Positions 26,919-40,635 of a stretch of 64,000 nucleotides of DNA are shown piece by piece; the stretch's first letter is position 1, and every line of letters starts with the position of its first letter. The notes below the pieces were generated by a model. It ran no database searches. It was not told where the DNA came from and worked only from the letters and a program-made list of their open reading frames with translations. The DNA comes from Homarus americanus (taxonomy: Eukaryota > Arthropoda > Malacostraca > Decapoda > Nephropidae): assembly GCF_018991925.1 (NCBI RefSeq), contig NW_024754732.1:1232001-1296000 (forward strand). The letters run 5' to 3'. A program made the translations under genes and the position numbers.

Positions 26919-29900
26919 TAGAGCTTTTAGGCTATACTGTAGGTTAACCATTATAATTAATTGTTAATATGAAGTGAGAAATGTCAACAAACTGGTGTGA
27001 TCACCTCTTGGCCCAGCCGCTCTTTAATACTAATACTGTAATGGTGGACACACACACACTAGGTGGACACACACACTAGGAGGTGGACACACACACAATG
27101 GCTGCTGGACACATACACTAGGTGGTACACACACTAGGAAGTGGACACGTACACAGGGAGCGAACACCATCATAGGATAGTAGACTTCACTTCTGGTTAG
27201 TGACGCCCTCACACACACAGCCGAACAACACCACATTGTAGCGGACATCAACTAAAGGTACAGCTGTCATTTGTGTTGTGGTCAGTGGACGGTGGGAGTC
27301 ACAGATTGAATTAAATGTTTTGTTGTGGCGGCGCGGCGGGGAAGGGGGCGGGGTAGTAGCCAGGCTGTCATGGGTAGGCCCAGCACCACGACACTCTCAA
27401 ATTGATTGATTTTTTTATAGTCATGAAACTGGAATGGATTTAACCTAAAAATAGCAACTATTTTTTTAACTCTAATGATATAGGAGTAATGATGCTATTA
27501 GTTCCTCGTGTGAGTAAATGACTGGCAGTGAACGAGGAGTAATGGGATGGAACACAACTTTAGGCCATCCACCTGCCGCCTGACGGGGACTCGTATATAA
27601 AACTTCATCAGGAGGCAGGCGGCTATAGTCTGCCTCAATGATTTACACCGAGTAATATAATACAGTACATAATAAAGTATTTTTTCATTAATCTTATAAA
27701 ATTTACTGATAAGTTATATAAACAACACAGACAAAATAATCTGTGAGCGTCTTGTGTTCCCGCGCTCAGGTACACAATATTAGTTGGCCTTAGATACTCG
27801 AGTAATTGTATACTGTTATCCTCAGAGCGTATAAACTTAGCAAACAATTATCCTTAACACCGATTAATTACATATAGTAATTTGGGTGTTGTTATAATGC
27901 TCTTCAACAACATGGATTATTAAGGTTAGTCAGTCTAGTCAGCAACAGCACTAAGACACATCACTGAGTATCGAATCATTTTGAGAAGTTTTCGTGGTAT
28001 ACTAACACATTACCTTCAGATCCATTAACATTTCTTCGAATTTTCATGTCCACAACACTAGAACGGATGAACACACGGAAGCACGCAAGGCCGGCCAGGT
28101 CAAGCGACTCTGGGACTCATACACTAGTTTCAATAAATGATTCTCTCAAGGTGGGATATGTCCATTCAATACTTTACAAATAACTGGACTAAGTCGTAGT
28201 ATCAGTGAACTTGACAGTAAAATTATATTACCCAGTTTATAAGCCAACGTAAATCTCTCATAAATTTCCATATTTGTTGCGTCGAGTTAAATCAGAGGGA
28301 ATTAAACTGCTAACAAAATGTATTATATATATAGTCACTATATATTAGCCTAGTTACACCAACGTGTGTTTATCACAGCAGAAAGTGTAGAGGCTTTATG
28401 TGTGTGGCCAAATAGGAAGCGTGGCGCCATTATATATAATTTTTCCGCTTCCTAAAGATATATAGCACATATCTTATGTATAAATATATGTGTATAAATG
28501 CGACACAACGTTTCTTTATCTTGAAATATTTAATCTCCTAATTGCATTGGTTGTTGGAAGACTAAAAGTTTAATAACCGCGATGAGAAAACAGTAACATT
28601 CACCTGATAGCCTTCACTTCATAACCGTAATTACCCTATTTAGGTATTACACGAAGTAGAAGAACTTACAACTTAGTGTGGGGGGAGTGCCTACAGCAGT
28701 GTTCAGTGCCACGGGTACGAGTATGTCACAGCGGGGCCACCACACCGGCCTTTATCTCCTCCACACAGGCGTCTGAGAGCCGCCGACGCTCCCCTACACC
28801 AGCCTAGGGGCGCCCACATAAGCCGATCGTATCATGAACACTGCACCGCGGGAGAACGGGAGGCACAGCATTTAGTGGTGGAGGGTAGGGAAGGGGGGAG
28901 GGACGGGTTGTGGTTGTAGAGAAGAGGGGGGGGATTGTGGGATTGGTCATGGGAAGGGAGGAAGGGGGAATAGTGGAAAAGGGAGGGAAGGGAGGAGTAG
29001 AAGAAGGGAGAAAAGCGCCATTGTAGAGTTATTGAAGAAAGTATAGCCAAGGAAAGAATGGCCATGGTGGTAGAAAGGAGAGGCGAGGAAAGGAGAGAGG
29101 AAGGGGAGAAGGAAAGAACATGCCATGGTACAGGAGAGGAGGGAAGTAGGGGGGAATATTATAACGGAATAGACGAGGAGAAAGGAGGGGGAAGGGCCAT
29201 GGAAGGGAAGGTATTGAGACAGGTCATGATAGAAGGGGAGGGAGCAACAGTGGAGTTTATATCAGGAAGAGACAGTGAGAGAACAAGGGCACGGTGCTGG
29301 AGACGAGAGACAAGAGGAGAAGAGAGGACGAGGAAACAACATATAATAATGAGGAAAAATGGGACGATAGTAAATGAAGGAGGAGAGAGGAAAATAATGA
29401 TATTGAAGACAACGAATGATAGCGAAGGAAGAAGGGAGAAAATCCAGTGTTTGAAAAGACGAGAAAGATTTGACGACAATATTTATAGGATTATTGAAGA
29501 GTGTAAACATCGACAGGGATTGCCAGAGAAGGAACGAAATTCAGAAAAAATATGACTGTAATCAGTAGGAGAGATGGGAGGGAGCGAGACTACATGTTGT
29601 TGTGATAGCAATAATAACGCCCCACACTGGGTGCCGCCAAGCAAGAGACGGCTGGCCTAATATGCGTCGGCACATTTTCTCCCGCTATCATGGAAGGTAA
29701 TCTGAGCTTTTACTGAACATTTCACATTTTCATTTAGAGTTTTCAGAGTGACGTGTAAATACCACTCTTGCAGTTGTTGACGTGAAGTAAGAATAATTCT
29801 GTCAGGTGACTTGTCATTTAGATTCAGGTTTGCTTCGAGTATTAAAAAATAACCAACATTTTTTTCTTCAGTTTTCCGTTATAAACCCCTGATGAGTATC

Positions 29901-30837
29901 CCGATAAAGACAATGGGCAACAAAAAAATATTTGCCAAATTTTCTTCTGATTAAAGTTTGATATAATGAGGAAAAAGATAAACGATATCACGACCTGTAT
30001 CAAATGAATGTTACGTCACATGGGCCGCCGTGTTATGACGTCATCAGTGAGGAAGTAATAGAGTAGTCATGTGCTGCCACTGTCACGGGTAAACACTGTA
30101 GCAAGATTATACAGTAAGTACACGTAAATTACACTCGTATGGAGGGATGAAAAATCTCTGTGAAGTTAAGACCCCTTTCTGGATTCTGGTTGAAAATTGT
30201 TTATGTGAATGCGTGGGTGGGTGCGTGCGTGGTAGTGGTGTGTGCACAGGTTCTCTGACAGCATTCCTTCAATATTATCTATACATATGGCTGGACTTAA
30301 AGCAATATATCATTATAATTTAAGGCTGACAATAATACACCACTGAGTTATAACGGACTATTGATACTAAGAAAACAAACTTTACTTTTCACCTTTCCAT
30401 CATTAGTGAAACAAAGATCATTCAGACGGGAGAAAATATCACCTAAAGACACAGGCAGCTAATGGGCATGTGAGTAGTGAGAGTGGCACATGACATGATT
30501 TAAACTCTGGCAAAACGCAGCAGGAAAAAACGAAACTAATTTACTACCTGGTGCGTGGGAGAGAGGGGGACCCACTGGAAGATGCAAAAATCTCTCCCTA
30601 AATTACCTCGACGACTTTTTAACTCGGGTATTGCTGTGCAAGTAGGAACGCTTTTAATTTACGGATTATCTCAAAACTCTGGACACTCAGTTATTAGTTA
30701 GGCAGATAAATGATGATGAAGTTGGAGCACCAGTCCTCAAGGTGACACAGGCACGTACACGCTTGTAGTAGTCGAAGAGGGAAAATAATTACAAAATGTC
30801 GCTTTTTTTTTTCTCGTGTTCACTGTTTGCGTGTTCA
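23691..30837. other. No gene recognised; scattered repeats
   Basis: (CA)n-like 24356-24425, (GA)16 24452-24484, (CA)n 26884-26918, and GGTGGACACACACAC repeats 27041-27150. GC-rich pockets lie at 27326-27357 and 28680-28860, a purine-rich block at 28860-29340, and TTAGG-like sequence at 26819. None of the open frames has a recognisable product. Confidence 0.5.
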
Positions 30838-31130
30838 CTGAGAGGAGGCACGGGGGCGGGGAGGGAGGAAGAGAGGAACGAGGTCAGTAGGAAGATAAGG
30901 ACGGGGAGGAAGAGAGGAACGAGATCAGTAGGAAGATAAGGACGGGGAGGAAGAGAGGAACGAGATCAGTAGGAAGATAAAGGCGAGGAGGAAGAGAGGA
31001 AGGAGGTCAGTAGGAAGATGAAGGCAGGGAGGACGATAAAGACGGGAAGGAAGAGAAACAGATAAGAACAGGGAGGAAGAGAGGAGGATAAGAACGGGGA
31101 AGAAGAGAGGAAGAAAACCAGCAGGAATAT
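30838..31130. repeat. About 42-bp purine-rich tandem repeat
   Basis: Four or more copies of GGAGGAAGAGAGGAACGAGA followed by TCAGTAGGAAGATAAGGACGG, decaying after 31000. It shares its first 15 nt and unit content with the block at 23572. Confidence 0.85.
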
Positions 31131-34100
31131 GAAGACAGGGAGAAACGAGCTGAATATACAGTTTGCTCTTAGTCCGTCTTTTGGTGACGTATGACAGGAG
31201 CTTGGTGATGTCAGAGTAGAGGCGGCGGCTGTTCCATTATGTATCTGACGGGACAAAATTCTCTCGATTATTTATCCCGAAACATCTGTCCCTATCGTCT
31301 TTTATTGACACCAACAGAGACCTTAACTGAACGGTCAATTTATTTTTTGATCTATTTTCATTTCTAGTGGAGGCGGAACTTATAACTACGGTTGATTGAT
31401 TGATTGTGATTGATTGTGGTAGTTACATCCCTAACGACTTATAACTACTGTTGATTGATTGATTGTGATTGATTGTGGTAGTTACATCCCTAGCGACTTA
31501 TAACTACGGCCCTCATGAATAATTATTAGTAGTGTTTTCTTTTAATAATGCTTTAAGTTTATTGTGTACGTAATGTCTCAAATTCTTTTAGACTTGAAAG
31601 GGAACTCAACTACTGAGATGCAACTTGAACATTAATATTAAAATTAATAAACTCTCCTGCCCTCTCCTCTTTGACCTTCTTCCACTGATATATATTCAAC
31701 ATATACTGTACACACGATGAAATAGATCTAGACCAACAGTTTTTGTGTAACAGGGGATATCATCAACTCAGACACACCAAGATAACGTAAAACAAGGTAC
31801 AACTCGATAACGTAAAACAAGGTACAACTCGGTGTATCCATCCCTCTCAAGCATCGTGTATTGTTCACTCTCAACAAAAACTTCTCGCCACCTGGTCGTG
31901 ATGGATGTGAGAATAAGCAGAATGGGTCTTGTCATCTCGGAATGGTTTCAGATTCTTCGTTTATTTTTCAGATTGCATAGTGCTTATAGCGCTCGAGAAG
32001 TTTTTGGTGAGTGTACACGGTAATACACATAGAACTGAGGAGAGAGGAGAGGAGAGGAGGTACTTACTGCCTACTCCAGGGTGTTGGCTGGTGGGGGAGG
32101 GAACGTGAAGCCTTGTATGAAGACCCAGGGGGCGGGGGGACCTCCTCCAAAGAGTCCCTACAGCCATCCCCGCCAGGCCTCATCCTCGCCCCTCCATATA
32201 CCGTGTGTATATTTACATTATATACACTACAGTATATATTTTTTATCTCAAGAACACTTCACGATGCTGGACCTTCACAATGGTGTATATACTTTATGAT
32301 TTCTGTATGTTGTGTGTTTTGGGAGGTGACCTGTAAGTTATGTAGCACTGTGGAGTACCTGACTTACCGACGCAGAACACTAGTCTCAGTATATACACAA
32401 TATATAGCCTTAGCTGGTGAACGTGGCGTGAGGAAACACTCGGCCGGGATACAAAAAAATTCTCCTTGGTAACAAAACAGGATGATGAATCCCTAGTCGT
32501 TCTCCCTCTCTCATCTCAGCTGTTGGTCGAGCAAAAACGTTTAATATCCCGAAAAGAATCAAAGGGGGAGTTTTGTAGAGGATAAAACAAACAAAGAAAC
32601 AAACACATTACAAGGAAAGGATACAGAGGCTGGAAGAAAGAGGTGACTGTGTGGAGATGATTGACTAATTATGTACACAGATTATAAAGCATTAAATTAT
32701 AGTTGAAAAACGTGAGATGGTTGTCACCCATGGTAGTGTTGTCACCCATGTTGTGTTGTCACCCATGGTAGTGTGCTGCTGTCACCCATGGTCGTGTTGT
32801 AACCCATGGTAGCGCTGTATCATCACCCATGGAAGTGCTGCGTTGTCACCCATGGTAGTGTGCTGCTGTCACCCATGTTCGTGTTGTAACCCATAGTAGT
32901 TTTGTTGGGTCACAAATGATTCCTATTTTGTCATTTCTGAGAGATGTTTATTCCTTCTAGTACATGACGTCACTGGTCACCTCTACGTCAGGTTAGAAAC
33001 TCGTGTAGTAAGGAACACTGAAATGTGATATTGATTCAGTGACCAAATTTGGGTCTAAATGGGACACTTTTGGTATGAGATTGTTACCGCTAGATACAAG
33101 ATCCCTTATAGCCATTTAATTCTGAATTTAATTTTAACTGGACGTCAGGAGAGTAATAAATTAAGGGTCATTGCCCGGAGTTGCTCGTCTCATTACCATA
33201 AAATAGGTTTGTTCTATTTCCACGGTAAATGTTTTTATATTCTTGTCTGATATTAAGTATCATTCTGAAGTCACGTCAGGTCTTATATACATATCATGAA
33301 CACCAAAAATGCACCATACACTAGAACTATACTTGGTGTCCGCCAACTAAACCTGTGTATGTTGTCAAGGGTTACCACTACGAGCACTGAGTCATGGAGG
33401 TGTACCACCAGTGAATGCCTCTCTCGCTTCAAACGGAATATTAATCCACGGATATGCCAATAAAGAAGTAATTTGCCAGATCACCTGAAGATCAGCCTCC
33501 GCAGTCAATCTCATCTATTGATTAATTTAAACACCCTAAAGATACCTGGAGGTTAGGCGAGGTTGGGGTAGGTTAGGTTAGGTTAGGTTAGCATTAGGTG
33601 GTAAAATAAGCTGGGATTCTACTCTTCAGGGGAGCCTCTGTACCTCATATGTGTATCGACAATGCTGCGGCTCCACCAGAGGAAAAAATAATAATTACGG
33701 CCGCCATAGTTAACGGTAATTCAGTTAAAGATACGACGACATAAACTTTCTTAACCAATAACAATATCGTAAAGGAAATATAGCGTGGGACACAACTCAC
33801 AAAATTCAACTAAGACTTTTTTCAAATTTGTCCTGCGAGGGGGCTAGTTTATAGGGCACTCCCTTGTGTGTGTGTGTGTGTGTGTGTTGGTTGTAAAGTT
33901 TCTTAATCACTTCACCTGTTTTTTCCGCAGGTACTGTAGGTTGGAGTCTCGCCAAGAGTTCTTGTTCCAGTTAATGATTTTCCGAGCAGTTTTAATTTCG
34001 GCGGTAATGGTCTTTTAATTTTACGCAGCCTTTAGTTAATGACTCTCTGTCGCATATTTTCGTTGGTAAGAAAATACAGTTATTGTTACAGCCGATGATA

Positions 34101-34757
34101 GACACTTGTACCTGTTTTGTAACTTAGAGAGGATGAAGGTCGCGTCTTGTGCGTTGTACTTATACTGAATGGACCTTATGTTGTGTTATAGCTACTTATT
34201 GACATCTAAGCTGTGAGTTATGTAATGACATCTGTGTTATGTGTTGTATGTTATAAACGGGTAATGATTTAGGTTCATTTTGGTGCATCACAAAAGGTTC
34301 ACGGCCAACTTTGTCACCCAAAAAACAAAAGATGAGACTCAACTTTTGTCATCAACAGCGGACCTCATTAATGTCTTTCTGGTCGACCTGGTTTACTCTT
34401 AAAAGAAAATTCTCGGGTCCGGAAGAAGAATTTTTTTAATATTTTTTCTTTTTTTTCCATTTTTAAAGACAATTAGAGCATCTTTGACCGAGTTTTCCCT
34501 CTGTGAGTTTTATGATTCACTTTTAGCTGAGGTTCCTTGGTTCCTTCTGTCTCGGTACGTGATCAAACGTTGGCTCTCTGAAGTTTGTGTTACATTCTGA
34601 CAATAAATTAATCAAGTTTTTCAAGTATGACTCAGAGACGCCGGGAAAGTTTTCAAATCAAATTTTCCCCATTGTCAATTTCCTCTGTGATATACACTAC
34701 ATCTTTTCACACACGTAGTTCATACACACGTATACACACACATACACCCTCTCAGTA

Positions 34758-34760
<3 letters not shown>
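31131..34760. other. No gene recognised; small tandem repeats
   Basis: A 59-bp direct repeat (31378, 31437, partial at 31496), a 27-bp duplication around ATAACGTAAAACAAGGTACA (31785-31830), GTCACCCATGG repeats (32720-32900), a TTAGG-like run (33551-33590) and (TG)11 (33865-33887). A 35-nt exon-like segment at 31972-32006 is treated as rejected. Confidence 0.5.
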
Positions 34761-34792
<32 letters not shown>

Positions 34793-34948
34793 AACATATA
34801 CTTGAACATATACTACACCACGCCAGGCCCCTCATAACACCATCTGAGAGAACTACTACACCACGCCAGGTCCCTCATAACACCATCTGAGGGAACTACT
34901 ACACCACGTGAGTTCCTCCTAACACCATCTGGGAGGGAGTTACTACAC
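34761..34948. repeat. (CA)n followed by a 43-bp tandem repeat
   Basis: (CA)14 at 34761-34789, a 12-bp TGAACATATACT doublet, then three 43-bp copies of TACTACACCACGCCAGG at 34811, 34854 and 34897. Confidence 0.88.
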
Positions 34949-34959
34949 TACGAGTTTGC

Positions 34960-35142
34960 TGTTCAACACCTACATTAATCTGTATGTTCACTGTATGTTC
35001 CTTTACCTTTCTCTAATGAAGGCTTTTGTCAAACCACCAATGTATGTAATAAGTCATTTATGTCCAATGTATATTTTCAGCCTTCGGGCTGCAGAACTTT
35101 TTCAATAAACCGTTAATTATTATTATTATTATTATTATTATA
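34960..35142 (+). mobile_element. Probable non-LTR retrotransposon 3' tail
   Basis: The stretch ends with CAGCCTTCGGGCTG (35078-35091), a 5-bp stem closed by a TTCG tetraloop. It is followed by AATAAACC and a (ATT)n run to 35142. A stable hairpin, an AATAAA-like signal and a simple-repeat tail are typical of LINE 3' ends. No coding part is attached. Confidence 0.4.
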
Positions 35143-37370
35143 TACTGCATATCATAATTACTGAACTATGACACCCAGTACCGCCAGTGATGCAATAACT
35201 TCACTATATAAAAAGTTTAATTTTTAAGTTAACTTCACCATTACATCTTAACAAAAGTGTATGTCTCAGCGGGAACAGTAGCCAAGACAGTTGGTGAAAA
35301 GAAATATAACCGAGGCTCCATACACGAGACCCCGACAGAGTGAACTGCACAAGTGGCGTCACAATAACAAGGTCGATGCATTAGTTCGCGCTAATACATA
35401 AACAATTGCAATTTACTGAGCTTACAGGTAATGGACGAGGGATTTACCTAGAGTCCGGGTATGAGCAGAAAATAGATTAAACGACGTGAGGTTTTGGGTC
35501 CGTTCGCTTATTCTTAGATGGGGTTGGCAGGCCTTGTTGGTGGTTTCTGAGGGGCGCCCCTGAGACCGCCGTGTTCAGTGGAGGAACCTCGTAACAACAT
35601 CATGTTTATGTGTCAGTTTGCTGCCATATTGATCCTCGAACATGATATACGAGACAAAGGAGGAGTAGTCGGGGAATTTTTGAAATGCGGAGGCAAGGGA
35701 ATAGACGGTATGGGAAGAGATACATGATATACACAGGGAAGAACAAACTAAAAGACAAAAGAAAATGTATGAAAGAAAAACAGATATTCATACTTACCCC
35801 CAGACATAAGGATTGAAAAAATGATTATGCTGGTAATAATATACAGTAAGATAATTAGACAGGTTAAAATCCCTTTAAGAAGCAACTAACGTTCTACACA
35901 TCAGATCAGAACTCTGTCAGGTTTAGGGGAACATCTAGTGATTACCTTTGATCTTCGTGCTATTTTAATGTGGTAACCAAATTTCAGGGGAATCTATCAC
36001 AGCAGCAATGATATGTAACGCAATTATTAACGCCGGGATGGAGCGTCGCCCAATGATGATGTGGCCCCGTGTGGCACAGTCGGAATATTGTGGCCCCCGT
36101 GTGCCACAGTCGGAATATTGCGGCCTCTATCCTGTAAGGTCGTCGTGTTGTGGCTCCTGTATTGTAATGCCATGATATTGTGGCCCTCGTGTTGAAAAGT
36201 CATCATTTTGTGGCCCCATGTTGAAAAGCCATCACATTGTGACCCCCGTGTTGTAAAGCCATCATATTGTGGCCCTGTGTTATAACGCCATCATATTGTA
36301 GCCACCGTTTGGCCCTGTCATTACACTGTGACTCCTTGTGGCGTAATCATCACAGGTGAGAGGTACCAAGTGTGCCCTCAACGCATACAGCATCTGACAG
36401 CTTTCAAAAACACCAGATTTTCCCATCAAGGAACAATGGATTTAACGTGGTGAATAAAACAAGAGAATATAATTAATTACCCACGAGAGGTGTCGAGCGA
36501 GAGTCAACAGGTGGAGAGGTGTGGTAAAGGGACGATAGTGCTGGAGTTACCGAGATAGAGCGAGTATAGTGTCTGTGGAGAGGTGTGGTGAGGGGACGAT
36601 AGTGCTGGAGTTACCGAGATAGAGCGAGTATAGTGTCTCCTCAGTTATACACTTACACCTAGGGTTTTCTCAGGTACCGATATACAGTACATGATTTTTA
36701 TAATTTATAGCAGGAAACGTAATCTTCAATGTTTGACACAGAAACATTGGCAGAATCGAACATTACATCTGAAATTGTGCTTGATAATTTAGCTTAATAG
36801 AACCCTGTTTGTGTGTGCGTGTTCCCGCAGGATAAGGAAAGGTATATTGTAATATGGTATCCCAGTCAGATAATCAAATTGTTTAAATAAGCACAGTGTG
36901 TAAAACAAACCAATATGTATCTGTCCAAGAACAAGTGTAAGCAAACGGCAATACTTGTAATACTTGTATATATTTCGACTGTTATATCAGAGAAAATATC
37001 TTACACGTAGACGAAAATAATGATTCTCCCGTTCGCCTGTCAGTTGCCAAGGGTCTCGTTAACACCACCTGGGCGGGTTTTCAAGAGAATGGAACTCTAC
37101 TCTCAGTTTCCAATTAAACTCCGGATATAGAAGCAACGAAAAATCCTTGAGAATAAAGAATATAGGAATTTACTTTTGAATACAACATTTTTCATTTCTA
37201 TTTCCCCTACAAGTGTTGGGTTTGAGGAGAAAGAATTGCATTTTGTCGACCGTGTTGTGTTGTGTTTGCTTTATTCTCTGGTAGAAATAGTTTTGTTTAA
37301 AGTGAGTTTCATTGTAGTCAGCGTTGAGGCAAACTCTTGGTCCTATATCTCTCTGGTTTTATCTTTGTTG

Positions 37371-37371
<1 letters not shown>
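35143..37371. other. No gene recognised; two minisatellites
   Basis: Degenerate TTGTGGCCCCCGTGTT units of about 35-40 bp fill 36060-36300. A 64-bp direct duplication occupies 36511-36638 (copies at 36511 and 36575). No exon can be supported. Confidence 0.5.
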
Positions 37372-37423
<52 letters not shown>

Positions 37424-37444
37424 ACACAGATCTCACCACATTGA

Positions 37445-37514
<70 letters not shown>
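37372..37514. repeat. Compound (CA)n-(TA)n-(GA)n microsatellite
   Basis: (CA)24 at 37372-37420, (TA)8 at 37445-37460 and (GA)27 at 37461-37514, three dinucleotide types within 143 nt. Confidence 0.95.
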
Positions 37515-37516
<2 letters not shown>

Positions 37517-37900
37517 CACTGTGAGTTACGTTCGATGGTGACTTACAATACAAATTCTTCATAAAGTTTCACGATTGGCATGAAACTACAACGTAAATTT
37601 AAGTAGAAAATAAATTTACCACATTACTTAGATCTCTTGGGAACTTTCCAAAATAAAAAAAAATGGAAAATATTTTGATTAGTCACACAAGTAAACAATT
37701 CATGAGAAGCTGTTGTGAAGGATGGTGTACAGTAGCTGCCGTTTATGTCCAAAGTTCCGGAAATTAACCCAGGGCCGTCACTGTGGCTGCCCTCGGCTTC
37801 ACTGATGTGGTCCTGTTGTTGAGGGACGATAAGATAAGTTTATTAAATCGCCTTCTGTAATTTATGGAGTGTTTGATGTGGCACCACCATGTTAAGCTGG

Positions 37901-37966
<66 letters not shown>

Positions 37967-39711
37967 CACTCACAGACAACTATATATATTTTTTTTTCGC
38001 TTTAGTAAAAATTGTGTTGGTCAAAGAACGCAGCGGGTGAGTATCATGAAAGGGATTCACAAGGGTAGCAGAGGGGGAAAAGATCTGTCGGGACTAAAAG
38101 CTTCAGAAAAAGACTATATCAATAAATCATAGACATTGGGCTGATTAATGCAGAGAAAAGACTTAGTTTCTTGTTCTGTGGTCTGTTGGGTCTTACTACC
38201 ACCTCCTTCCATGTCTTATTGTTTTATATTGGGTCTTAGTGTCTTATTTAGTCATGGGTCTTTTTATCTTGGATTGGATTTGGGTCTTATTTCTTGTCTT
38301 TGTTTAGGACTTTTTTTTTAGTCTTATTTTCTTATAATAGCTTGGGTGTTAATTTCTTACCCTTGGTTGTAATTTGTCTTATTATTGACTTAGCTTGAGT
38401 TATGAAAGCTTCCTTCATGCTCTGATAGGCCACTTAGGGATGAAACACTATACCTATGGACAACTGTACATAGATAGGACAGGTACACAAACAATGGTAA
38501 ACAGTAGATCGATTCCTTCAGGTTTAAAGGTCTTATACACGGTAATGCACCTTAAACTGCTAGAGTAATCATATGAAAAACACCGATTGAGTAAGTCAGA
38601 AAAATATACGAAAACTCCCCGTAAAGTTGTAAGAGTTGTAACCTACATCACGATCAGTTGGTTAAGATGAATTGAAGCCATGGAGGCAAGCCAGTGTAAG
38701 ACACCATTCATGAAGCCAGTTGATGACTGCATGAGAGAGAAGCCAGAGAAGGACCTTGTCAAGGACATAAGTACATGCCTGTTGTCAAAGAAAACGGTGC
38801 ATGGTTTTAGCTGGAAACCTTTGATTTAATTTAACTGTTAATAATTTATCAAAGAAACATATAACAGCATTTGAAAAAAGACGCCACAACATTATTACAG
38901 CGTTTGGGAAGTGTTGCAGCTGTAAGTAAACCCGACACTGTTTAATGCTGTATCTGATACGTTTCAAGGTGCTGCTGTTCTTGGTACGGTTTCTTGTAAT
39001 CATTCTTGACCTTTGCGAAGTTGCTCTACTGTGATTTGTCGTGTCTTTCTTTAAGTTTCGTGAACATTGCTAGCAAGGACATAGAATTTGGGAAGCCTAA
39101 CCTAACTTTAACCATATCTGACCTAACCTAAACTAACCCAAAATAACCAAACCTTGACCTTTCAATCTTAACCTCTGAGTAATTAGACATGTTATTTGAC
39201 TCTGGACCATAAGTCATTTGTGATGTTTGGTGGAGACATAAAGGAACTTGAGTTAATGCCCAGAAGCTATCGGGACGACGAGACGAGACTAATATATAAA
39301 GTCCCTCAACTCTCGATACCAGAACACGAAAGCAAATTGAGAGGAACTAGTTCGGTGTGCACATTACCCCTACGTATATAGAGTAAGTGTAACCTGTAGC
39401 GTTTAATGTTTCCTTATAACCAGTTAATTCTTTAATTACTTTACCTTCATCCATCACATAATACGGTAATGAAAACAACAATGATTTTTGCTGTAGAATT
39501 TAATCATTACGTCACTCAAGAAGTGTAAATGTTGACAAATTAATTATCAAAATCAATAATATACCATGACACGTAATCCACCAGTAATAAAAGTTTACAA
39601 AAGGAAACAAAAGATGTGTTAAGGTAGATATGTTGGTGAGAAAAAATAAATATATGTTTTATCATCAAAGGAAGTTGAGAGCGTGAACTAATACCTTTGT
39701 GTGTCTCGCAG
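37515..39711. other. Region immediately upstream of the first visible NCX exon
   Basis: (TC)30 at 37903-37963 and CCTAA-like runs at 39095-39160. I searched for the preceding CBD2 exon and found nothing with a fitting phase. Presumably intron. Confidence 0.5.
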
Positions 39712-39803
39712 GAGGATCGTATCGATCCAGATCATCGAGGAGGACAGCTACGAGAAGGACGTGCTCTTCTACCTGGACATCGGGGAGCCTGTTGCTAGTG
39801 GAG
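39712..39803 (+). CDS. NCX: NCX exon: Calx-beta domain 2 (CBD2), middle part
   Basis: The exon encodes about 30 residues including SIQIIEEDSYEKDVLFYLDI followed by GEP. This is the end of a Calx-beta domain, the cytosolic Ca2+-sensing fold of NCX proteins. The acidic EED-YEKD cluster and the FYLDIGEP strand match CBD2 rather than CBD1; vertebrate NCX has DDEEYEKN and a closely related GEP ending here. The exon begins after a TCGCAG acceptor with one base completing a codon, and ends at GTAGGC with one base (g) of the next codon. The next identified exons continue in phase. The start of CBD2 must lie in an upstream exon not found in this window. In other NCX genes this acidic stretch contributes Ca2+ ligands; that role here is inferred from the family. 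Confidence 0.9.
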
Positions 39804-40207
39804 GTAGGCAGACTCCTTCACATATCACCTGATGGACACATATCCATCTTGGGAGAATGGTAGGGGTAGGGGTAAGAGGTAGGGTAGGAGGTAGGGGTAG
39901 GGGTAGGGGTGGAGGATGGGGGATACAGAGCAGGTGTAGGGACTTGTGGAGGAGAATTACAGACACAATGAAAACTATTCACTAGATCTGATTTATCAAA
40001 ATGTTTACCGTATAAATATGTTTATTTTAATTCTTGAATGGATTAAGGCAGGAACAACAATTCAAAATTCTTAAATTTCATTATTTCCTTTTTCACAATA
40101 ATTGGTGATCGAAAAATATTTAATTATATTGTTAGTTGTATATAGCTGTGAACTTAGGGGCTCTCAGGATATGAAAAGCATTAATATGTCTATATAGGAC
40201 AAAAAAA

Positions 40208-40327
<120 letters not shown>

Positions 40328-40635
40328 GGTATTGGAATACCACAAACAAATAATTATCCATAATAAAACTCTTCAGTAAGATAAGGTCTAAACTATCCTC
40401 AATGTTCATCAATAATAAATTGTTTTATAGTTATAATAATTCACTTGACAGTTAACAGAGTTCCAACTATAGACAGTGTTCTTACAATAACAACTTGTTA
40501 TGGATTATTTCTTACTAAACTTTAGTTACTCCTCCGTGTTCTTCAGAGGAAGTTAGCTTAGTTTAGCTGGGTTTTTCTAGACTGGAATATATATATTATA
40601 CTCTTAACAGGCTTAGCCTAACTTTATAGCATATA

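Noticed and set aside
29058..29555. 165-codon Glu/Arg/Gly-rich frame
   Set aside because: Lies in a strongly purine-rich tract that lacks stop codons by composition; no recognisable domain. The pyrimidine-rich counterpart at 7564-8115 is rejected for the same reason.
31972..32006. 35-nt exon-like segment with TTTTTCAG acceptor and GTGAGT donor
   Set aside because: Too short, no homology to NCX and no partner exons to test its phase.
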